Counted from the stretch's first letter, positions 1-5,292 are shown. The stretch is DNA of 5,562 nt from Anaerolineae bacterium (GCA_021159805.1 JAGHDT010000331.1:1-5562), one strand, 5' to 3'. Notes: generated by a model not told the origin, from the letters alone. Program-made: numbers and translations.

Positions 1-40
1 ACGAAATCCATATTAGCTCACATCTTAACTAACAGGTTTC
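1..40. other. AT-rich segment abutting the broken end of the enolase-superfamily gene
   Basis: The first 40 bases contain 14 G/C (35 %), against roughly 60 % in the rest of the window. On the minus strand this is where recognisable enolase-superfamily coding sequence ends, right after the codons for Pro-Leu-Ala at about 41-49, and an in-frame stop follows at 29-31. The simplest reading is a junction with foreign or rearranged DNA, such as the end of an insertion or a deletion point. The window begins here, so no terminal repeat or transposase can be seen. Confidence 0.4.
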
Positions 41-751
41 AGCCAGCGGCGCCGTCGTGCGCGTCCGCAACGTCTTGAAGGAATCAGGATTCTCCGAGCG
101 CAGCGGGTCCTCGATAAAGAAAGGCCGCACAGCCTCCGCCTCCTGGCACAGCCACAAGGCGTCGGGCAGATCCAGGCGCGTATGGACATCGAAGCAGATC
201 TCGATGTCGTCGCCGACCGCCTCACGGACAGTCTGCAGTTGCTTGATCGCAGTCTGCACGGCGGGCCGCGGCTCCAGGATATCGCCGTTTTGCGGTAGCC
301 CGAACCGGACGAACTTCCAGCCCTCCTCCGTGGTCTGCAGGCAGGACTCAACCAATGGCTCGACCTCCGTCGCGTGGCCACGGTTGTGCGGGTAGCAGAC
401 CACCTTGTCGCGCGCCAACCCACCCAACAGCTCATAGACCGGCACGCCCAGGGCCTTGCCCTTGATATCCCATAGCGCCATATCGATTGCGGCAATGGCC
501 GAGGTCAAGATGCGCTGTGCGGGGAAAAAGCCACCGCGAAACAACATCTGCCAGATGTGCTCGATGCGGAAAGGGTCCAGACCAATGAGCAGCGGCTTGA
601 AATGCTCGATGCCGCCGATCACAGCCAGCTCACGGCCCGTGAGCCCAGCCTCCCCCACGCCGTAGATCCCCTCATCTGTATCGACAACCACAAAGAGAAA
701 GTTCCGCTGGCCGCCCCAAACGGGGTATGTTGAGATGTCGGTGATTTTCAT
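29..751 (-). CDS. Mandelate racemase/muconate lactonizing enzyme family protein (enolase superfamily), 3'-truncated, probable pseudogene
   Basis: The 240-residue product has the N-terminal capping domain (about 1-115, with an AIDMALWDIKGK segment typical of the family) and the first part of the (beta/alpha) barrel. Family members are usually about 370-400 residues and abstract an alpha-proton from a carboxylate substrate, often dehydrating sugar acids. Metal ligands one and two are visible: Asp188 in FDVHTRLD and Glu214 in FFIEDP, 26 residues apart as in D-galactonate dehydratase. His190 recalls the DxH of galactonate/mannonate dehydratase-type members. The third ligand lies in a PLAxGE motif; here the protein reads PLAETC and stops at the position expected for that Glu. 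The remaining barrel strands and C-terminal catalytic residues are absent. The start at 751 is preferred over an upstream ATG at 790 because GGAG lies 7 bases ahead of it and MKITDI is a typical family start. As read it cannot be a working enolase-superfamily enzyme. The exact substrate is unknown. Confidence 0.88.
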   Translation of the reverse strand: MKITDISTYPVWGGQRNFLFVVVDTDEGIYGVGEAGLTGRELAVIGGIEHFKPLLIGLDPFRIEHIWQMLFRGGFFPAQRILTSAIAAIDMALWDIKGKALGVPVYELLGGLARDKVVCYPHNRGHATEVEPLVESCLQTTEEGWKFVRFGLPQNGDILEPRPAVQTAIKQLQTVREAVGDDIEICFDVHTRLDLPDALWLCQEAEAVRPFFIEDPLRSENPDSFKTLRTRTTAPLAETC

Positions 752-758
752 GGTCCAA

Positions 759-762
759 CTCC
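759..762 (-). promoter_or_regulatory. Ribosome binding site of the enolase-superfamily gene
   Basis: Read on the minus strand, GGAG precedes the ATG at 749-751 by 7 bases. This decides for the start at 751 rather than the in-frame ATG at 788-790, which would add 13 residues unlike the family. Confidence 0.65.
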
Positions 763-806
763 TATCAGTGATCAAGCTGCGACACAGCAAGCAAGCACAT
801 CGAGGT

Positions 807-878
807 GTTGCAGGTTACAGGTTGGAACGTTGCACGTTGGGAAGGGAACGTTCCAACCTGCAACGTTCAACCTTCAAC
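807..878. repeat. Inverted arrays of GTTGnAn heptamers with a perfect 14-bp inverted repeat
   Basis: The left half (807-840) is built of units starting with GTT: gttgcag, gttacag, gttggaac, gttgcac, gttgg. The right half (847-878) is the reverse-complement arrangement: aac, gttccaac, ctgcaac, gttcaac, cttcaac. The innermost arms, 818-831 and 847-860, are perfectly complementary over 14 bases around a 15-base loop. The right half runs into the end of the upstream dehydrogenase gene and supplies its last codons and stop (867-869). There is no T-run in either direction, so it is not a standard intrinsic terminator. It lies between two minus-strand genes and may affect mRNA stability or expression of the second. 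It looks like a dispersed intergenic repeat; copies elsewhere cannot be seen. Confidence 0.85.
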
Positions 879-1679
879 GATCTTCTCTTCCGCCCGATCC
901 AACGGCTCGTAACCCAGTACCTCGCGGGCGTGCTCGATATCAACCCAATTGTAATCGTTGTCCGACACGCCGTAGAAGATGTCGAAGCGCAGGTCGTCGG
1001 GGGCATCCACGCAACATTGACAGAGCTGCGCGATATCACGCTGGCTGCACCATTGGTTCTGACCCCACGGGTTTGGTGGGCGATCCTCCGCCACCACCCA
1101 ACCGATGCGCAGGACAAGGCACGATAGGCCGTGACGATATGCATAGGTGTGTGCCAGCGCCTCTCCCCACACCTTGCTGCTGGCGTAGAGGTTCAGCGGG
1201 CGTGCACAGTCTTTGTGCGTCAGGGCCGGGATGGCTTCCGGATCCACTTCGTCATAGCGTGCCGCGAACAACGTTGCGTAGGGCTCTGTGTCCCGGTACC
1301 CAAAGACGGTTTGGAGCGAGCTGGCGAAGACCACGCGCTGGACACCGGCCAACCGCGCCGCCTCGTAAACATTGTACGCGCCGATCACGTTGCTATTCAG
1401 CACACTCTCCCAGCCCCGCTCACCGCTGGGATCGGCGGCCATGTGGATGATCACGTCCATCCCCTCGACCGCCTGGCGCACAGCATTGAAGTCCTCAAGA
1501 TGCGCCAGATGGAACTGAGCGTCGGGCACCTCGGCCACGGCCGCCTCCGAGATACGGTCCGACGAATGGCGCCGCCGTGACAGACCGTGGACCTCGTAGG
1601 CTTCAGGATGATCCAGAAGACGCCGGTAGACCGCATTCCCGATCAAACCGTAGACCCCGGTGATCAACACCTTCTTCAT
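867..1679 (-). CDS. NAD-dependent epimerase/dehydratase family protein, uronate dehydrogenase-like (extended SDR)
   Basis: The 270-residue protein is a short-chain dehydrogenase/reductase with a Rossmann fold. The nucleotide-binding motif TGVYGLIG is at 7-14, with a basic run SRRR at 34-37 after the second strand. IHMAA lies at 78-82, the active-site serine region FASS at 118-121 and the catalytic YASSK at 165-169. The segments NVIGAYNVYEAARLAGV (about 97-113) and FYGVSDNDYNW near the C-terminus resemble uronate dehydrogenases, which oxidise galacturonate or glucuronate to the aldarolactone, and related sugar dehydrogenases. It differs from classical Udh by extra residues between the serine and the YxxxK motif (about 128-160), so the substrate is uncertain. 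It would be a soluble cytoplasmic enzyme. The start at 1679 follows GAGGAG by about 10 bases. Its neighbour downstream on the same strand is the enolase-superfamily gene, a plausible next step in sugar-acid breakdown before that gene was damaged. Confidence 0.93.
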   Translation of the reverse strand: MKKVLITGVYGLIGNAVYRRLLDHPEAYEVHGLSRRRHSSDRISEAAVAEVPDAQFHLAHLEDFNAVRQAVEGMDVIIHMAADPSGERGWESVLNSNVIGAYNVYEAARLAGVQRVVFASSLQTVFGYRDTEPYATLFAARYDEVDPEAIPALTHKDCARPLNLYASSKVWGEALAHTYAYRHGLSCLVLRIGWVVAEDRPPNPWGQNQWCSQRDIAQLCQCCVDAPDDLRFDIFYGVSDNDYNWVDIEHAREVLGYEPLDRAEEKIVEG

Positions 1680-1726
1680 CGTCGTTCCGCTCCTCTCCGC
1701 CTATGGTGTGCCCTTGCTGTGACTGC

Positions 1727-1755
1727 ATTGTACTCCTCAAGAAACCTCACGACAA
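1727..1755 (-). promoter_or_regulatory. Candidate sigma70-type promoter for the dehydrogenase/enolase operon
   Basis: Read on the minus strand, a -35 box TTGTCG (1750-1755) and a -10 box TACAAT (1727-1732) are separated by exactly 17 bases. They match the consensus at 4 of 6 and 5 of 6 positions. Transcription would begin near 1720 and give a leader of about 40 bases carrying GAGGAG ahead of the dehydrogenase start. No operator palindrome was evident beside it. Confidence 0.55.
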
Positions 1756-1780
1756 AGACGCTGGGGAGCCGTCGTTTTTC

Positions 1781-1808
1781 TTTCACCCGAAGAATGATAA
1801 ACTATGAT
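1781..1808 (+). promoter_or_regulatory. Weak candidate promoter for the lipoate locus
   Basis: A good -10-like TATGAT at 1803-1808 stands in a locally AT-rich patch about 34 bases ahead of the first radical SAM gene. The best -35 candidate, TTTCAC at 1781-1786 with a 16-base spacer, is poor. The call rests mainly on the -10 element and the divergent gene layout. Confidence 0.25.
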
Positions 1809-1841
1809 CACACTTGGATTCTATAAGAGGACACGAATACT

Positions 1842-2807
1842 GTGGGAAACGGTATGACGAAAATCCGGCTGAGTCTGGGCTCTGCCGTTGTCTTGGGCTT
1901 GCGCAAGGCACGCATGGACGCGCGCCCAACCACCCTCTATGCGATGCTGGGAGAAACCTGCATGGGGGCGTGCCGCTTCTGCGCCCAGGCGCGCGACAGC
2001 GAGGCCGATCACAAGTTCCTCTCCCGCATTGCCTGGCCAGAGTTTGATCTTGATAGCGTTCTGGCGCGCATTCCGGAAGCAGAGGGCATCGGACGGTTCT
2101 GCCTGCAGACACTGCTCAGCCCGGGCCTACCGCAGATGCTCGTTGATGTGGTGCAACGTGTTCACGCTGTGTCGGATCTGCCCATCTCCGTCTGTATGAA
2201 TCCGACCGTGCCGGGATGGCTGCCGAAGCTGAAGGCTGCGGGTGTCAACCGCGTTGGCGTCGGGTTGGACTGCGCCACCGAGGAGACCTTCTCCAAGATC
2301 AAGCCTGGGTTCAGCTGGGACCGGTACCACGCGTTCTTGGATGAGATCGTGGACGTCTTCGGCACAGGATCGGTCCATCTGATCGTCGGTGTGGGCGATA
2401 CCGACGAGGACCTGATCCACCAGATCCAGGAAGCTTACGACCGAGGATGCACCGTAGCCCTGTTCGCATTCACGCCGGTGCGCGGCGCGAAGCTGCAGCT
2501 GCCGGCCCCGAATGCCGGACGCTATCGGGCGCTGCAGCTGGCACGCTACTTGATCAGCAGCAGCCGCGCGCGCGACGAGGATATGGCCTTTGCTGAAGGA
2601 CGGCTCACCGGCATCAATGTCGCGACCGACGTCATCGAGCGCGCCTTGGACATCGGTACTCCGTTCCGGACCAGCGGGTGTCCCGACTGCAACCGTCCGC
2701 TTTACAACGAGCGGCCCGGCGGCACTATGTACAACTACGCCGTGCCATTGGGGGAGAACGAAAAGGCCCTGGCGCGTGAGGAGTTGGCGTCGTATTGGGA
2801 AGAATGA
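1842..2807 (+). CDS. lipS1/lipS2 (unresolved): BioB-like radical SAM protein, probable subunit of the two-protein lipoyl synthase (LipS1/LipS2 type)
   Basis: The 321-residue protein has the radical SAM cluster motif CMGACRFC (Cys40, Cys44, Cys47), which binds the [4Fe-4S] cluster that cleaves S-adenosylmethionine. Cys87 (GRFCLQT) and Cys118 (ISVCMNP) are 31 residues apart, the same spacing as the auxiliary-cluster cysteines 97 and 128 of E. coli biotin synthase. A C-terminal SGCPDCNRP motif adds Cys280 and Cys283, so these four could hold an auxiliary cluster that donates sulfur. By eye the protein resembles archaeal 'biotin synthase-related' proteins. Such proteins were shown in Thermococcus kodakarensis to act as paired lipoyl synthases: LipS2 thiolates an octanoyl group at C8, then LipS1 acts at C6. 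The neighbouring lplA, lplB and second radical SAM gene strongly favour this over biotin synthesis. Whether this is LipS1 or LipS2 is unresolved. The GTG start at 1842 has AGAGGA about 10 bases upstream; ATG at 1854 (MTKIRLS) is an alternative. No LipA-like sequence is present. Confidence 0.9.
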   Translation: MGNGMTKIRLSLGSAVVLGLRKARMDARPTTLYAMLGETCMGACRFCAQARDSEADHKFLSRIAWPEFDLDSVLARIPEAEGIGRFCLQTLLSPGLPQMLVDVVQRVHAVSDLPISVCMNPTVPGWLPKLKAAGVNRVGVGLDCATEETFSKIKPGFSWDRYHAFLDEIVDVFGTGSVHLIVGVGDTDEDLIHQIQEAYDRGCTVALFAFTPVRGAKLQLPAPNAGRYRALQLARYLISSSRARDEDMAFAEGRLTGINVATDVIERALDIGTPFRTSGCPDCNRPLYNERPGGTMYNYAVPLGENEKALAREELASYWEE

Positions 2808-2960
2808 GAGAGTGAGAGAATCAGCGGATGGGAGAATCAGCGAATCACAGATGGGTGGCTCCGCTGCCTCGCTTTCTCGCCTTATCGCTCACTCGCTCAT
2901 TCGCCGATTCTGGCCCCGCGCAGCGGGGCATTCGCTGATTCTCGATTCTTACATTCTCTG
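2802..2960. repeat. Inverted arrays of octamers (GAATCAGC-like), long imperfect stem
   Basis: From 2802 the sequence runs in 8-base steps: gaatgaga, gagtgaga, gaatcagc, ggatggga, gaatcagc, gaatcaca, gatgggtg. The right half has the inverted form (tatcgctc, actcgctc, attcgccg, attctggc, then attcgctg, attctcg, attcttac, attctctg). 2832-2845 and 2930-2943 are perfect 14-base inverted copies; 2802-2816 and 2888-2902 match at 14 of 15 positions. The left edge includes the TGA stop (2805-2807) of the radical SAM gene. The element fills most of the 206-base gap before lplA. It carries no coding signal and looks like a dispersed intergenic repeat able to fold into a long hairpin. Confidence 0.85.
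2913..2929. other. Strong GC hairpin within the octamer repeat
   Basis: The arms gccccgc (2913-2919) and gcggggc (2923-2929) pair perfectly around a 3-base GCA loop. The bases after it on the plus strand are pyrimidine-rich but contain no run of T, so this is not a convincing intrinsic terminator. It could still pause transcription or shield the 3' end of the upstream message, separating expression of the first radical SAM gene from lplA. Confidence 0.5.
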
Positions 2961-3001
2961 TCCCGCAAACATTGTGCTCTGTTAGTACCCATAGCTCACA
3001 A

Positions 3002-3006
3002 AGAGG
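3002..3006 (+). promoter_or_regulatory. Ribosome binding site of lplA
   Basis: AGAGG lies 7 bases ahead of the ATG at 3014. It sets the lplA start there rather than at an in-frame ATG at 2972, which would add 14 residues with no resemblance to the ligase family. Confidence 0.7.
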
Positions 3007-3013
3007 TTTATCT

Positions 3014-3781
3014 ATGAGACAAGTATGGCGATTGCTGCGACACGGCGCCCGGAGCGCCTATGAGAATATGGCGATCGATGAAGCGGTGCTGCGCTGCATC
3101 ACCAAAGGTTCATCGCCCTGCACTCTGCGCTTCTATCGCTGGAGGCCCTCTGCTGTCTCCATCGGCTACTTCCAGGGTATCCGACAGGAGGTTGACTTGG
3201 GCGCGTGCGCCCAGGAGGGCGTCGACGTGATCCGGCGGGTGACCGGTGGCGGTGCTGTCTACCACGACTACGACGGCGAGATCACCTATTCCTTGACTAT
3301 GCCCGACACCTATCCCGGGATCCCTCGAAACATCCTGGCGTCCTATGACATCCTGTGCGCGGGCCTGGTCCAGGGATTGAAGTCCCTGGGTATGGCGGCG
3401 GAGTTCAAGCCCATCAACGACATCATCGTGAACGGGCGCAAGATCTCCGGAAATGCCCAGACCCGCCGGTTCCACGGGATTCTCCAGCACGGCACGCTGC
3501 TCTGCCAGGTCGACCCACACCTGATGTTCCGACTGCTCAAGGTACCCGACGAGAAGATCCGCGATAAGCTGATCGCAGGTATAGAGGAACGTGTGACGTC
3601 CATCAGGCGCGAGATGGGCTCCGTCGATCGAGAGCGCGTGACGGAGGCGATGATTGAAGGCTTTGCTCAGACACTCGACATCGAGTTGGTGCCCGGCGAA
3701 CTGAGTGAGGAGGAGCTGGCATTAGCAGATCAAGTGAGATCGGAGCGCTATGAAAGCCACGATTGGACCTATAAGCGCTGA
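3014..3781 (+). CDS. lplA: Lipoate-protein ligase A, catalytic (large) domain
   Basis: The 255-residue protein belongs to the LplA/LipB/BirA-type acyltransferase fold. It has the lipoate-ligase signature RRVTGGGAVYHD at 74-85, with the adenylate/lipoyl-binding glycines, and GRKISGNAQ at 141-149 with the expected catalytic lysine Lys143. HGTLL follows in the next strand. The enzyme activates lipoate or octanoate with ATP and transfers it to a lysine on carrier domains such as GcvH or E2 subunits. It lacks the C-terminal accessory domain of E. coli LplA (about 340 residues); that domain is encoded next door as lplB, as in the two-part ligase of Thermoplasma acidophilum. The two genes overlap by 32 bases, which suggests translational coupling and equal amounts. 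In a LipS1/LipS2 setting it probably supplies the octanoylated carrier or scavenges lipoate. The substrate choice is inferred. Confidence 0.95.
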   Translation: MRQVWRLLRHGARSAYENMAIDEAVLRCITKGSSPCTLRFYRWRPSAVSIGYFQGIRQEVDLGACAQEGVDVIRRVTGGGAVYHDYDGEITYSLTMPDTYPGIPRNILASYDILCAGLVQGLKSLGMAAEFKPINDIIVNGRKISGNAQTRRFHGILQHGTLLCQVDPHLMFRLLKVPDEKIRDKLIAGIEERVTSIRREMGSVDRERVTEAMIEGFAQTLDIELVPGELSEEELALADQVRSERYESHDWTYKR

Positions 3782-4049
3782 CTACAAAGTACCCGGCGGC
3801 AAGCTACTGCGCGTGACGCTTGAGCTAGACGAAGGTACCCATCCAGCGAAGATCGCATCCATCAGTCTCAACGGCGACTTCTTTATGCATCCGGAGGATG
3901 CCATAGAGGAACTGGAATCCCGCTTGGTGAACGTGCCCTGGGAGGCCGATGCGCTCCGGGGCACCGTCCAAGCCTTCTTCGACACAGAAGTGGAGGTCAT
4001 CGGCGCCGACGTGGAGTCTATCGTCCACGTCATTTTGGCAGCCCAGTGA
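3750..4049 (+). CDS. lplB: Lipoate-protein ligase accessory domain (LplB, C-terminal-domain homologue)
   Basis: The 99-residue protein matches the small C-terminal domain of lipoate-protein ligases. Recognisable features are a PGGKLLRVTLEL strand early on, an ISLNGDFFMHPEDAIEELE segment around 38-56 (the typical 'sGDFF..P...i..LE' pattern) and a final alpha/beta part ending VIGADVESIVHVILAAQ. In two-part ligases this protein is needed with LplA for the activation step and for transfer. Its start lies inside the 3' end of lplA in another frame, 32 bases before the lplA stop. GGAG at 3742-3745 is 4 bases ahead of the ATG, a slightly short spacing that fits reinitiation or coupling. It has no signal peptide or membrane segment. 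Confidence 0.92.
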   Translation: MKATIGPISADYKVPGGKLLRVTLELDEGTHPAKIASISLNGDFFMHPEDAIEELESRLVNVPWEADALRGTVQAFFDTEVEVIGADVESIVHVILAAQ

Positions 4050-4108
4050 TGCGAGGGGGAAAGGTACCAGGGCAACAGGGGCTAAGGGGGAGATACACCT
4101 GTGAATCG

Positions 4109-4120
4109 AGGGCATGCCCT
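4109..4120. repeat. Perfect 12-base palindrome AGGGCATGCCCT
   Basis: The sequence is self-complementary over all 12 bases and lies 60 bases after lplB. It could be a dimeric protein-binding site, but it looks more like the core of a dispersed palindromic repeat. Confidence 0.6.
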
Positions 4121-4153
4121 ACTTCGAGAATAGCCCGACAGAGCCCTCACCCA

Positions 4154-4197
4154 CGGGCTTCTGAGCCCGCACCCTCTCCCATCAGAATGGGCGAGGG
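4154..4197. repeat. Two adjacent hairpins downstream of lplB
   Basis: cgggct (4154-4159) pairs with agcccg (4164-4169) around a TCTG loop. ccctctcccat (4172-4182) pairs with atgggcgaggg (4187-4197) around a CAGA loop with one mismatch. Neither is followed by a T-run, so an intrinsic terminator is not supported. The pair has the look of a dispersed CCCTC/GAGGG intergenic repeat. Confidence 0.6.
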
Positions 4198-4200
4198 AAC

Positions 4201-4243
4201 CGGAGGTGCTACCTGTTCCGATAACAACCTTCCCGCACCTCCG
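4201..4243. repeat. 9-bp perfect inverted repeat with 25-base loop
   Basis: cggaggtgc at 4201-4209 and gcacctccg at 4235-4243 are exact reverse complements. The left arm contains GGAGG, a ribosome-binding-site-like sequence, but no start codon follows at a suitable distance. Confidence 0.55.
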
Positions 4244-4245
4244 CT

Positions 4246-4285
4246 GGGGCCGATGTCAACCTCAACACGTTGAGGCCCGTGCCCC
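4246..4285. repeat. Nested hairpin upstream of the second radical SAM gene
   Basis: cctcaac (4260-4266) and gttgagg (4269-4275) form a tight inner stem. ggggc (4246-4250) and gcccc (4281-4285) can close an outer stem around it. A pyrimidine-rich but not T-rich stretch follows. It might act as a transcription pause site. Confidence 0.5.
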
Positions 4286-4431
4286 TCTTCGCTGCGCAGC
4301 TGGCTCTGTAGAACATTTTCGTTCGACGTGCTGTCCGCAACCGAACATGGCGTGTATTCCCTGATTGTCTATCCCTTGGTAACTTCTCGCCCTATCCCGT
4401 ATTGACTTCACAGAACCACACGGATCATCCT

Positions 4432-5292
4432 ATGCACCTAAAAACCTATCACCCAATACCAAAGTTCCCACCTATCTCACTATCGGGGACCCAGTGCCAG
4501 CTTAGCTGCCGACACTGCAATCGTGAGTACTTGCGCGGTATGATACCCGCGATGACGCCGGAGATGCTCGTCCAGACCTGCCGAGATCTGCGTGACAAGG
4601 GCGCCATCGGCGCGCTGCTGAGCGGCGGCTCGACTCGGGATGGCGGCATCCTCAATATGCGAGAGATGCGGGGATCCATCCTGCAAGCCAAAGCGGAGAC
4701 CGGGCTGATCCTCAATATCCATCCCGGCCTGATGGACGAGGACACGGTGCAGACCCTGAGCGGCGCCATCGACTTCGTCAGCCTGGAGATTCCCAGCACC
4801 GAGACCATCCGCGACGTCTTCGGTCTCGACGCCACCACAGAAGAGTACATCGATACTTACCATCGTATGAAAGCTGCCGGCATGAACGTTATGCCGCACA
4901 TCACGATCTTCGATGGCAACGAGGATAGATTGCTCAGACCCCTGACATCATTCGCGCATCCAGAGGTCATCGTGGTTATCATCTTCACACCGACGCGCGG
5001 CACCCCAATGGCCGAGGCCGCCGCGCCCACGCCCGAGATGGTCAAGGGCGTCATCAGCCGTGTGAAGGCGATGTTCCCAGAGACCGAGATCTCGCTGGGC
5101 TGTATGCGTCCCCGCACTCGCGACCTGCGAGTGGCGCTAGAATTGGCTGCCTTGGACGCCGGCGTGACGCGGATGGAACTCCCCTCGCAGCAGACACTCG
5201 ACGTCGCACGCCAACGGGGCTACACGATCGAGCGGTTTGATGCGTGCTGTGCCCTGCCCAGAGCTCTGGAGGCCGTGGCATCGGCATCCTAG
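4432..5292 (+). CDS. lipS1/lipS2 (unresolved): Second BioB-like radical SAM protein, probable partner subunit of LipS1/LipS2 lipoyl synthase
   Basis: The 286-residue protein begins MHLKTYHPIPKFPPISLSG and has the cluster motif CQLSCRHC (Cys22, Cys26, Cys29). The SAM-contacting LLSGGSTRDGG stretch lies at 62-72, and the core barrel has strands such as LILNIHPGLMD. Near the C-terminus SLGCMRP contributes Cys224, and a Cys-Cys pair at 272-273 (FDACCAL) is a second candidate site. These three cysteines could bind an auxiliary cluster. The layout differs from the first radical SAM protein, which uses a CPDC motif, so the two are not recent duplicates. By eye it resembles the archaeal 'uncharacterised homologues of biotin synthetase' that include one LipS subunit. 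The ATG at 4432 is preferred over a TTG at 4402 because homologous sequence begins there; neither has a strong ribosome binding site (only GGAT at 4422-4425). It is 382 bases from lplB and may be expressed separately. LipS1 versus LipS2 is not settled. Confidence 0.9.
   Translation: MHLKTYHPIPKFPPISLSGTQCQLSCRHCNREYLRGMIPAMTPEMLVQTCRDLRDKGAIGALLSGGSTRDGGILNMREMRGSILQAKAETGLILNIHPGLMDEDTVQTLSGAIDFVSLEIPSTETIRDVFGLDATTEEYIDTYHRMKAAGMNVMPHITIFDGNEDRLLRPLTSFAHPEVIVVIIFTPTRGTPMAEAAAPTPEMVKGVISRVKAMFPETEISLGCMRPRTRDLRVALELAALDAGVTRMELPSQQTLDVARQRGYTIERFDACCALPRALEAVASAS

Larger units (their letters stand above)
4050..4431. other. 382-base intergenic region rich in palindromes, no gene
   Basis: The stretch between lplB and the second radical SAM gene shows no convincing coding sequence. 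An open frame at 4046-4273 is low-complexity Pro/Arg/Ser-rich and follows the palindromes. From left to right it holds a 12-base palindrome (4109-4120), two adjacent hairpins (4154-4169 and 4172-4197), a 9-bp inverted repeat (4201-4209 with 4235-4243) and a nested hairpin (4246-4285). The last 140 bases are plainer and less GC-rich. A TTGACT at 4402-4407 resembles a -35 box, but no good -10 follows at the right distance. The region may give the downstream gene its own control, or it may be an accretion of mobile repeats. Confidence 0.6.

Noticed and set aside
57..1580. Several long open frames on the plus strand opposite the two minus-strand genes (for example 735-1127, 830-1450 and 1131-1580)
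   Set aside because: They are antisense to clearly recognisable enzymes, are rich in Arg/Pro as expected for shadow frames in GC-rich DNA, and match no family by eye.
1842..2807. Biotin synthase (BioB)
   Set aside because: Motifs differ from BioB (CPDC C-terminus, different third auxiliary Cys and different SAM-cluster context), and the neighbours are lipoate ligase genes, not biotin genes.
2590..2985. Open frame overlapping the end of the first radical SAM gene and the octamer repeat
   Set aside because: It is out of frame with the real gene, and its second half is only translated repeat DNA.
4046..4273. Possible small gene of 75 codons after lplB
   Set aside because: Its translation follows palindromic intergenic repeats, is low in complexity and lacks a credible ribosome binding site.
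4311..4326. GAACATTTTCGTTCG resembles a Gram-positive-type SOS (LexA) box
   Set aside because: The spacing between half-sites is wrong (6 rather than 4) and nothing nearby is a DNA-repair gene.
4402..4430. Promoter or TTG start at TTGACT ahead of the second radical SAM gene
   Set aside because: No acceptable -10 box lies 16-18 bases downstream, and a TTG start would add ten residues without family resemblance or a ribosome binding site.
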